DNA of 37,713 bases, taken from Candidatus Peregrinibacteria bacterium (lineage in GTDB: Bacteria > Patescibacteriota > Gracilibacteria > UM-FILTER-43-11). The stretch covers positions 1 through 37,713 of the forward strand of contig JAFGCT010000037.1 of assembly GCA_016932505.1 (NCBI GenBank), in the 5' to 3' direction. The notes under the pieces were generated by a model. That model made no database searches. It had not been told where the DNA came from and saw nothing but the letters and a program-made list of their open reading frames with translations. Shown here piece by piece: positions 1 through 5,910 of the stretch (its first letter is position 1; each line of letters opens with the position of its first letter). A program made the position numbers and the translations under genes.

Positions 1-88
1 ACGTTGATAATTTCATGAGTGCGAAGCCTTGGAGCACATTGCGGTAATGCTGAAGGGCGGTTAGTCAGGTTCTTGATCTTTTTTCGGT

Positions 89-126
89 GCCACCGGTTTT
101 TTGCATCAAGGCAAAAAATGGGTGGC
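89..126. repeat. Imperfect inverted repeat upstream of tilS
   Basis: Arms at 89-104 and 111-126 pair over 15 of 16 positions (one G-T wobble, one mismatch) around a 6-base loop. The T-run lies inside the stem rather than after it, so this is not a standard intrinsic terminator. Two related 10-mers ending in GTTAGTCA flank it near 57 and 138. The rest of 1-160 shows no convincing gene. Confidence 0.5.
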
Positions 127-220
127 AAAGGCGATAGCCGTTAGTCACACAAGTTTATAGCGTTGAAAGCAGGGCTGATTGAATGTCAGATTGATGGGTG
201 GATATACCGTACAATGGTTA

Positions 221-252
221 TTGTAGAGGATTATTTAATAATATTGTATAAT
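221..252 (+). promoter_or_regulatory. Possible tilS promoter
   Basis: A perfect -10 hexamer TATAAT sits at 247-252, with TTGTAG at 221-226 as a poor -35 at a long 20-base spacing. Initiation about 7 bases downstream would fall at 259-260, almost on the ATG at 262, implying a leaderless tilS mRNA. Confidence 0.45.
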
Positions 253-261
253 GACCCCGAT

Positions 262-1512
262 ATGGACATTATTAATTCCACAAAATCTGTTCTTTCCAAA
301 ATTCCGTCATTTAGACGGGTTGTTGTTGGTGTAAGTGGTGGAGCAGATAGCGTGGTGCTAGCACATGTTTTAAATGAGCTTGGTTACGATATTACAATCG
401 CACATTTAAATCACAAATTACGTGGGCGTGAAAGTGATGGCGATGAATTATACGTAATGAATCTTGCTAAGATGTGGGGAGTTGGATATGTAGGCGAAAG
501 AATAAATATTCCAAGAGAAGGAAATTTGGAAAACAACGCAAGAAATATTAGATATGAATTTTTGGAGAAAGTCAGACAGGAATGTGAAGCTGATTATATT
601 GCAGTTGCTCATCATTTTGATGATCAGATTGAAACGGTTTTAATGCACATGGCTCGCGGTGCAGGGCTTAGAGGGAGAATTGGAATGAGGCCACTTTCCG
701 ATAAGCTAATTAGACCACTTTTAGAGGTTAGAAGAAAAGACATTGAAGAATATGCGAAAGAAAAAAATCTTTCATTTCGTACTGATAAAAGTAACTTTGA
801 TACCAATTTGGAAAGATGTTTTTGGCGCCAAACTGCCATTCCCGCACTTGGCTATGACGATATAGCTGAAGAAGTTAGAGAAACAATTAAAGAGGCTGGT
901 GAAAAACTTGAGGTTCTTTTGAAAAAGGCTGAAAGATGGATTTTTATCAACTTTTCTGAGAATAAGTTTAACAAAGAGCATTTTAATATGCTGCCAAATG
1001 ATGTTAAATCGGAAGTACTTATTCAGATTTTGGGACCAAATGATTTATACGAAGCATCGATAAATAGGCTTATAGAGTTTTTACAAGATGGGCAATCCGG
1101 AAGAATGGTAAAAGTTAAAAATTTGGTTTTTTCCATTGAACATTCTAATGTTCTAGTACGACAGTACATAGATGCGAGTATTGGCTTACCTAAAGCACAA
1201 ATAACCACTAATGGTATTAAGTGGGGTAAGTGGATTATAAAGGCAAATTCTAATATTTCAGATTGCGGAATTCAGATTTCTGATTTGTATGTACGTCAGT
1301 GGAAAGCTGGTGATAAATTCAGACCAAGCGGTATGAACGGAACAAAGAAATTACAGGACTTTTTTGTAGATAGTAAAATCCCCCTTCATCTACGTATGCA
1401 AATTCCTATTATTGTTAATGAGAAAGATGATATTATTAGCGTAGGTGATTTGAGAATAGCTGACGGTTACGAGAATCTTAAACACTCTCTATTAATTAAA
1501 TCAGAGGAATAA
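262..1512 (+). CDS. tilS: tRNA(Ile)-lysidine synthase TilS
   Basis: TilS uses ATP and lysine to convert C34 of tRNA-Ile(CAU) to lysidine, so that the tRNA reads AUA. The N-terminal PP-loop motif SGGADS is seen near residue 26, and the family signature HHFDDQIETVLMHMARGAGL follows near 130. The C-terminal TilS domain carries RQWKAGDKFRPSGM and ends IISVGDLRIADGY. The frame is open back to a TTG at 163 and has another ATG at 214, but the ATG at 262 gives a normal 416-residue protein whose N-terminus starts just before the PP-loop domain, and a TATAAT lies just upstream. The secreted FN3-domain gene follows 18 bases later and may be cotranscribed. Confidence 0.93.
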   Translation: MDIINSTKSVLSKIPSFRRVVVGVSGGADSVVLAHVLNELGYDITIAHLNHKLRGRESDGDELYVMNLAKMWGVGYVGERINIPREGNLENNARNIRYEFLEKVRQECEADYIAVAHHFDDQIETVLMHMARGAGLRGRIGMRPLSDKLIRPLLEVRRKDIEEYAKEKNLSFRTDKSNFDTNLERCFWRQTAIPALGYDDIAEEVRETIKEAGEKLEVLLKKAERWIFINFSENKFNKEHFNMLPNDVKSEVLIQILGPNDLYEASINRLIEFLQDGQSGRMVKVKNLVFSIEHSNVLVRQYIDASIGLPKAQITTNGIKWGKWIIKANSNISDCGIQISDLYVRQWKAGDKFRPSGMNGTKKLQDFFVDSKIPLHLRMQIPIIVNEKDDIISVGDLRIADGYENLKHSLLIKSEE

Positions 1513-1530
1513 ATAAATCCTATAAATAAT

Positions 1531-2703
1531 ATGAAAAAATTAATATCAATAATCATAGGGCTAATAATCATCGCTCCTTCTACATTCGCTTATTATGAAA
1601 CAACTGAACGAGCTGAGGTTCTTTCTATAAATACAACTAATCGCAATATGGTGTTGGAGCGAGGTGATGAAAAATGGCTTATTCATTACGTAGGCAATTG
1701 TGGCGATCATGCCGAAGTTGGGGATAATGTTGTATTGGCAATTCGAAGTGACTTAGATGGATATGGAGACTATTTAAAGGCTAGCTCATACAATAAATGT
1801 GAAATTGATCAGGCTGAGGAGATAACCGGAACAATACATATTAATTATGTTTTCAACAACAATACTATGGCAGGCATAACGGATGAAGATGGGGAAATAT
1901 ATACAATTCTAGTAAAAAAAGACTGCACTAAAATTCTTGGATTTATGTACAAAGATATTTATTATAAGAAATATGATTCGCTTATTACTCAGGGTGATAA
2001 AATATTTCTTCCTAGAAATAGCGCAACTTGCACCCTTCAGTATGTAAAACATGAAGAAAAAGATATTGAGGATAAAAAAATTGATTATACAGGAATGGAT
2101 GTTCAGATACCGAGCACTGTTTATGATGTAAATGCTGTCGCAGGCGACGGAAAAGTTTATTTAAACTGGAAAAAAGCTAATGATAATGTCGCTATTGACC
2201 ATTATATTGTCAGCTATTCCGGATACAGTTTTGACGCTTCCAAATATGACCCGGAAGATATGCCTAATCAGGTTATAGTAAAAGAAAATCGTTATGTTGT
2301 TGACGGGTTATATAACGAAAATACTTATTATTTTTATGTACTTGCTGTTGATACAAGTGGGAATATGAGTTCAAGTTGGAGTACTGTAGCAAGCGCAGAG
2401 CCAAGAAGCTCTATTCATGATATAAATACTGAATATGAAAGAGTAAGTGTTAGGATTTTCCAATTGCAAGATACAGGGCGTTCATATTTATTCAGATGGA
2501 ATAAGATTCCTCTTTTTAATCGCCAGTCGATTATCCTTGAAGCAGACAGAGGAGAAAGGCTATTTGCTTATACAGAATGGGGGAAAGATTATGTGAGAAT
2601 TCTAAAAAATGCTGAACGAAAAGGTAAAAAACTTAAGCTGATTGTTAAGCAATATGATACCTACGGGCAAATGTTTACGGATGAATATGATTTTGATTTT
2701 TAA
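1531..2703 (+). CDS. Secreted fibronectin type III domain protein
   Basis: A 390-residue exported protein. Residues 1-20 form a signal peptide (KK, then a run of Ile/Leu, then STFA). Two related beta-rich modules follow, each with a Cys pair (VGNC/NKCEID and KKDCTK/SATCTL) that could form disulphides. Next comes a clear FN3 domain (about 195-285), beginning VNAVAGDGKVYLNWKKA and ending YYFYVLAVDTSGNMSSSW. The last about 95 residues look like a second, divergent FN3-like fold. The same architecture and all four cysteine positions recur in the protein at 30493-31638, so the two are paralogues. No Shine-Dalgarno precedes the ATG. Function is unknown; a role at the cell surface is inferred. Confidence 0.85.
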   Translation: MKKLISIIIGLIIIAPSTFAYYETTERAEVLSINTTNRNMVLERGDEKWLIHYVGNCGDHAEVGDNVVLAIRSDLDGYGDYLKASSYNKCEIDQAEEITGTIHINYVFNNNTMAGITDEDGEIYTILVKKDCTKILGFMYKDIYYKKYDSLITQGDKIFLPRNSATCTLQYVKHEEKDIEDKKIDYTGMDVQIPSTVYDVNAVAGDGKVYLNWKKANDNVAIDHYIVSYSGYSFDASKYDPEDMPNQVIVKENRYVVDGLYNENTYYFYVLAVDTSGNMSSSWSTVASAEPRSSIHDINTEYERVSVRIFQLQDTGRSYLFRWNKIPLFNRQSIILEADRGERLFAYTEWGKDYVRILKNAERKGKKLKLIVKQYDTYGQMFTDEYDFDF

Positions 2704-2741
2704 TCTACTTTGTTTCACACCCTCGCCAATTAAGTGGATTT

Positions 2742-3503
2742 TTATTGATTTTCAGATATCACCCAATACCACTTCCCACCTTTTGTAAGTAGCATTGTAT
2801 TTTCGCCATCAGTGCATTTGTACCCCTGAAGCAAGAAATCTTCACTTGGAGTATTTTGTTGTTGAGCAATTTCCAAGTCGGTTGTTATAAAGACAAATTG
2901 AATTAACCCAGGATCTTCAACTTTACTGTAGTCTATTTCTTCGCATCCTCCAGAGAGATACTCCTCTTTAAATTTTGATATTAGTCTCTTTTCATCAATA
3001 CTATTCATTCCTAATTCTATGCTTTTTGATGCAACATCTACAAACTGGGTATTTATATAGTTTTGATATGAGTTATAGGTTTGGTCGGTAGCAATTGTAA
3101 TAAAAACAAAAAGAAATATGGATACAATAAAATACATGTAACTATGTACTTGTTTTTCCAAAGCTAGGCGTGTCATCTTCCTTGTTGTAGTTACATAAAC
3201 CAACACCATAGATGCCAATAAAACCAGCATAAATATTTTTAGAATAGGTTTTGAAGCCCTTAGAACTTCAACAAAAGGAGTTAGGGTTAAAACCATCAAA
3301 ACGGCAGCTATTATGCCAAAAACGGCAGCTATTTTGACAGCTTGTCTATGATGAATCCTTGTGCGCATAAGATTGTCTACTACAAACACCCAATACCGCT
3401 TCTGCAAGCGGTTAAGCACGTAAATAAATAGCAGTTCAACAAGCATAAAAGCTATAAGAAACGCGATAAACAGAATTATTAATGGTGCTATGTCTTGTGA
3501 CAT
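2742..3503 (-). CDS. Hypothetical four-helix membrane protein
   Basis: A 253-residue protein with about four hydrophobic helices in its first 150 residues: one near 8-32, two between about 58 and 108, and one near 122-140. A soluble tail of about 110 residues has two cysteines (GGCEEID and GYKCTDG) and ends WYWVISENQ. The tail lies just after the last helix and probably forms a small extracytoplasmic domain. No family was recognised. The gene converges on the FN3 gene, 38 bases apart, with no obvious terminator between them. Confidence 0.75.
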   Translation of the reverse strand: MSQDIAPLIILFIAFLIAFMLVELLFIYVLNRLQKRYWVFVVDNLMRTRIHHRQAVKIAAVFGIIAAVLMVLTLTPFVEVLRASKPILKIFMLVLLASMVLVYVTTTRKMTRLALEKQVHSYMYFIVSIFLFVFITIATDQTYNSYQNYINTQFVDVASKSIELGMNSIDEKRLISKFKEEYLSGGCEEIDYSKVEDPGLIQFVFITTDLEIAQQQNTPSEDFLLQGYKCTDGENTMLLTKGGKWYWVISENQ

Positions 3504-3588
3504 TGAAAATTGAAGATTAAAAAATTTAATATTACAAAATTATTGTATATGACGATTGGCAAAACTCAAAATTAAACGAATAATCTAA

Positions 3589-3721
3589 GGGGATTTCTCC
3601 ACGCGCTCTGCTTGGTCGAAATGACGACGCCTTTCTAGGTGGGAAGTCTGATTTTGCGTAAGCAAAATCAGACTTCCCTGTAAAAGAAAGCACGTCATTC
3701 CGAGCGGAGCCGAGGAATCTC
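3589..3721. repeat. REP/MITE-like nested inverted repeat
   Basis: The outer arms (3589-3627 and 3693-3721) are diverged inverted copies ending GATTTCTCC/GAAATGACG and CGTCATTCC/GGAATCTC. This type of repeat, with GTCATT...GAATCTC ends, is dispersed in many unrelated bacterial genomes. Between them lies a perfect 17-bp stem (3641-3657 with 3662-3678) closed by a GTAA loop, a GNRA tetraloop in RNA. The arms plus hairpin look like a small non-autonomous element. A short ORF through it is a shadow of the repeat. Confidence 0.75.
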
Positions 3722-3792
3722 TTAACCACCAAATTATTTTTGTAATCTTAACTTTTCAATATATTATTTTGACATAGTGCCACAAATATTGT

Positions 3793-3821
3793 TTGACATA
3801 CTATTTATTTTATGGTATCGT
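3793..3821 (+). promoter_or_regulatory. Strong sigma70-type promoter
   Basis: TTGACA at 3793-3798, a 17-base spacer, and TATCGT at 3816-3821. The predicted start near 3828 abuts a hairpin that begins at 3829, so the transcript would start with a stem. A second TTGACA at 3769 has no partnered -10. Confidence 0.75.
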
Positions 3822-3828
3822 ACTTGTC

Positions 3829-3903
3829 GTGTGATTTTCTGTATCTGAGTATACGAAATCACACTGGTCTTGGTATGAGATCTGCTTTGCAGGCCTTGTA
3901 TCA
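3829..3903 (+). ncRNA. Structured 5' leader: two hairpins
   Basis: Hairpin 1 pairs GTGTGATTT (3829-3837) with AAATCACAC (3856-3864). Hairpin 2 pairs 3871-3885 with 3889-3903 over 14 of 15 positions, four of them G-U, with a 3-base loop. A wobble-rich helix of this kind indicates RNA-level pairing. The leader precedes the 15-codon ORF and the secreted-protein gene at 3988. No known riboswitch was recognised. Confidence 0.6.
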
Positions 3904-3950
3904 CACAACATAGGTCCTAAACAACAATGGGCCGGAAAGGAGAAGTGTGT

Positions 3951-3998
3951 ATGGAACTGAAACTCCCTGACGTGTGGGGAGGTGTCAATGGAGCCTAG
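3951..3998 (+). CDS. Putative leader peptide, 15 residues
   Basis: ATG at 3951 has a strong Shine-Dalgarno (GGAAAGGAG, 3934-3942) and encodes MELKLPDVWGGVNGA, ending at TAG 3996-3998. It overlaps the next gene's ATG (3988) in another frame, and its last codons run through the hairpin that hides that gene's ribosome site. Its stop lies in the hairpin loop. A ribosome translating it would open the stem and end within 10 bases of the downstream start, the layout expected for translational coupling. The best evidence is the ribosome site, the spacing and the hairpin; the peptide itself resembles nothing recognised. Confidence 0.6.
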   Translation: MELKLPDVWGGVNGA

Positions 3999-4012
3999 CC
4001 ATGACACCTCCC
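3977..4012 (+). promoter_or_regulatory. Hairpin sequestering a Shine-Dalgarno and start codon
   Basis: GGGAGGTGTCA (3977-3987) pairs perfectly with TGACACCTCCC (4002-4012). Inside, TGG/CCA adds three pairs around a 7-base loop, with A3988 bulged. The stem contains the GGGAGG ribosome site of the gene starting at 3988, and the loop holds the leader-peptide stop. Confidence 0.7.
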
Positions 4013-4734
4013 GAATGAGGATTGCTACTCAGTTAATAGGTGTCTATTTATTAGGCATTCTAACTAGTGGCGCTCCTCAGTGCTGTGACTACGACTCTTC
4101 TGTAGGGTGGAACGACTTTACCCTTGAGTCAGCAGAAGCAGCAAATGCCCCCGATTCTGAGAGTGGAGGAAGTGTCGTTCTTCCTCAGCCACCTTTGTCT
4201 ACAGTCTCGTTTATCTTTTACGAGGGAACCAAGGATGTCGCAGCCGTGCAAGTACTTGCATGGATTGTGGGATCTAAGGAAGAACCCGTACTTGAGTATC
4301 GGGACTACAAGATGAAGGATGCGTTTGTGGTTGAATTGGATTGTCTGAAAGGTAAGACGGTTCATTTCGCCTTCAAGTTCATCAATGAAGATGGACTGGA
4401 GGTTGGTAAGTACAGGGCCCAGGCTCACCTGGATCAGTCTCTGATTACCTACCATGATCAACGCATGGGCGATAGTGAAATCGTTGTCAATCACACTCAG
4501 CCTCCCGAGGTTGAGCTGGTGAATGGAACGAAAAACACGATTGCCTTGGGTAGGAAATCCCAGCTCTGGTATGGCGGCAAAATTCACGAGGTGAGAAACC
4601 TCATTGTCGCCCCGCCAGATGCGGAAATCCTCGCTCCGGAGTGTTCGCTTGAAAGGTTCACTCCCACTTCATTCGGCATTGAGCCGGATAAAAGCTTAGG
4701 CGACATTGTCGACCTCGAGCTCTCGCCCTTATAG
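3988..4734 (+). CDS. Secreted hypothetical protein under leader-peptide control
   Basis: A 248-residue protein of unknown function. ATG 3988 is chosen because GGGAGGTG sits 5 bases upstream; a GTG at 3982 in the same frame lies within that site. A hydrophobic stretch at about 14-28 (LIGVYLLGILTSG) followed by CC suggests a signal peptide or anchor. The remainder is soluble, with a beta-rich segment VSFIFYEGTKDVAAVQVLAW near 70-90 and no recognised domain. GC content and codon use are clearly higher than in tilS or lepA. The gene stands alone between its own promoter and a GC-rich hairpin. Expression probably depends on translation of the 15-codon ORF that overlaps its start. Possible transfer from another genome is inferred. 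Confidence 0.7.
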   Translation: MEPSHDTSRMRIATQLIGVYLLGILTSGAPQCCDYDSSVGWNDFTLESAEAANAPDSESGGSVVLPQPPLSTVSFIFYEGTKDVAAVQVLAWIVGSKEEPVLEYRDYKMKDAFVVELDCLKGKTVHFAFKFINEDGLEVGKYRAQAHLDQSLITYHDQRMGDSEIVVNHTQPPEVELVNGTKNTIALGRKSQLWYGGKIHEVRNLIVAPPDAEILAPECSLERFTPTSFGIEPDKSLGDIVDLELSPL

Positions 4735-4752
4735 GTTTTAGGACCTGTCTTT

Positions 4753-4781
4753 GCCCCGGTATGCTTTAATGCTGCCGGGGC
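4753..4781 (+). terminator. GC-rich hairpin after the secreted-protein gene
   Basis: GCCCCGG (4753-4759) pairs with CCGGGGC (4775-4781) around a 15-base loop, 18 bases after the stop codon. Only CTCTTCC follows, so it is a weak intrinsic terminator or an mRNA 3' stabiliser. Confidence 0.5.
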
Positions 4782-4813
4782 CTCTTCCAAATATTCAAAT
4801 AGCTCTAATTTGC

Positions 4814-4841
4814 TTGACTTTTTATGTGTTTTAGCTATTAT
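4814..4841 (+). promoter_or_regulatory. Promoter of the small membrane protein gene
   Basis: TTGACT (4814-4819), a 16-base spacer, TATTAT (4836-4841). A start near 4848 rules out the upstream in-frame TTG 4810 and ATG 4840 as translation starts and favours ATG 4870 or 4885. Confidence 0.6.
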
Positions 4842-4869
4842 GTTGGTGGAGGAGTATCAACAAAATATT

Positions 4870-5151
4870 ATGGAAAAGGACACAATGACACCACAGGCTG
4901 AAAGAAGCCAAGAAAGTACTTTCAAAATAGGTGGTGGTTTTCGCAATAAAGTCGCTGGTGCTTTAACAGGCTTAGCACTTGTATGTAGCGTTGATGCTTT
5001 TAGAGCTGTTGCTGACCAAAAAGCTGGAGAAGCTGAATATGAAAATGCCCAAAGAGATAAAGCAGCATTAATTGAAGAACAAAGGACTGATATATGGGAA
5101 AAGGTTGATAGACAGCCGATTGTATGGGCTCAGGCTGAAAGATTTGAATAA
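4870..5151 (+). CDS. Small hypothetical protein with one membrane helix
   Basis: A 93-residue protein starting MEKDTMTPQ. GGAGGAG lies 15 bases before ATG 4870, and AAAAGGA lies just before an alternative ATG at 4885, so the start is uncertain by five residues. One hydrophobic segment (VAGALTGLALVCSVDAF, about residues 27-43) is followed by a charged helix rich in Ala, Glu, Lys and Gln, probably a coiled coil. No family was recognised. The gene has its own promoter within the accessory block with Shine-Dalgarno leaders. It could be a single-pass membrane anchor; no function is assigned. Confidence 0.6.
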   Translation: MEKDTMTPQAERSQESTFKIGGGFRNKVAGALTGLALVCSVDAFRAVADQKAGEAEYENAQRDKAALIEEQRTDIWEKVDRQPIVWAQAERFE

Positions 5152-5338
5152 TCATATTTCTACGTTTTATATAGTAGTTATTTTTTAGGGTACTTAAATT
5201 GCTAATTTTCTTTACTATTACCCTTTTTTTTGATATTTTGATGATGGATATCAAACACTGATAACATTCTCGTCAAAACAAACAAAAAACCACTTATTAA
5301 AGCTAAATAACTGGTCGTTTGTTAACCTTCTAAAGATA

Positions 5339-5389
5339 TTGACAGAAAGTGCAATTTGGTGTATAGTATCCGTACATTATGCATAATGT
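5339..5389 (+). promoter_or_regulatory. Strong promoter with palindromic operator at +1
   Basis: TTGACA (5339-5344), a 17-base spacer, TATAGT (5362-5367). A perfect 16-bp palindrome, ACATTATGCATAATGT (5374-5389), begins at the predicted start point, the position of a classic repressor operator. It drives a ~530-nt leader ahead of the EGF-repeat lipoprotein. Nothing gene-like was seen in 5152-5338. Confidence 0.75.
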
Positions 5390-5672
5390 CACATTAATCT
5401 GCAACATAGGGCCATTTTTGAGCCTTGTGGGAACATTTTCCCGCAGTGTTTTTTGTGACATTAAAACCCTGTTTGGCGGTGCTGACCGGGCTTTTTCGGT
5501 CAGCTCTGCTAAAAGGGCTTATTACAGTCTTTTTTCCGCGGTCTAACCCGGAGTGAAAGACAGTTGATCTTTAACAATGAGGCCTACTCCGCTTATGCGG
5601 AGAATTATCATTTATCAATTATCATTTTTCATTTAAATGTTCAATGATAAATCTCAAATGTTAAATGATAAT
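5385..5672 (+). ncRNA. Upstream half of a long structured leader
   Basis: Successive helices are visible. AATGTCACA (5385-5393) pairs with TGTGACATT (5454-5462) and encloses a 7-bp hairpin (5427-5433/5438-5444). GCTGACCG/CGGTCAGC (5481-5488/5497-5504) extends by more pairs on its outer side. GTCTTT/AAAGAC brackets a TCCG/CGGA helix around 5527-5561. CTCCGC/GCGGAG closes a TTAT loop (5587-5602). An A/T-rich inverted repeat built from ATTATCATTTA units fills about 5603-5672. No coding frame with a plausible start was seen. Several helices could pause or terminate transcription. The class is unknown. Confidence 0.5.
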
Positions 5673-5715
5673 ACTTTCTTTTCTATTTTAAGATAATTAT
5701 TTTCATGATTCCTGC

Positions 5716-5857
5716 GTCTGTCAGGCGAAAATGGTCTTAACCATGATTCGCTTGATTTTTCTGATTACCTGATTTAAATAAGGTATTTTTCCTATTTTAA
5801 ATCAAAGTCATCCTTTAATCCTAAAAATCAAGGTTTAGACTATCTCGTCTGACAGAC
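5716..5857 (+). ncRNA. Three-way-junction RNA domain in the leader
   Basis: P1: GTCTGTCAG (5716-5724) pairs with CTGACAGAC (5849-5857). P2: GCGAA/TTCGC and ATGGT/ACCAT form a hairpin at 5725-5751 with a CTTA loop. P3: CTTGATTTTT (5751-5760) pairs with AAAAATCAAG (5823-5832), then GATTA/TAATC (5763-5767/5816-5820), capped by a hairpin of 12 matches in 14 (5770-5783/5791-5804). All three are nested and compatible apart from one shared base. A further 6-bp hairpin (5878-5893, GGAT loop) lies just ahead of the lipoprotein ribosome site. It may be a cis-regulatory RNA; no known riboswitch was recognised. Confidence 0.55.
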
Positions 5858-5910
5858 ACCCCAAAACATTTAAATTTAGTCCCGGATGGGACTTGGAAAA
5901 TGAGGAAATC

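Noticed and set aside
3-47. Possible C-terminal end of a gene (VDNFMSAKPWSTLR then TAA)
   Set aside because: Only 14 codons are visible, with no recognisable motif; a random open stretch at the window edge is as likely.
5893-5895. TTG start of the EGF lipoprotein
   Set aside because: ATG 5911 has a Shine-Dalgarno and gives a lipoprotein signal of normal length; the TTG lies in a hairpin.
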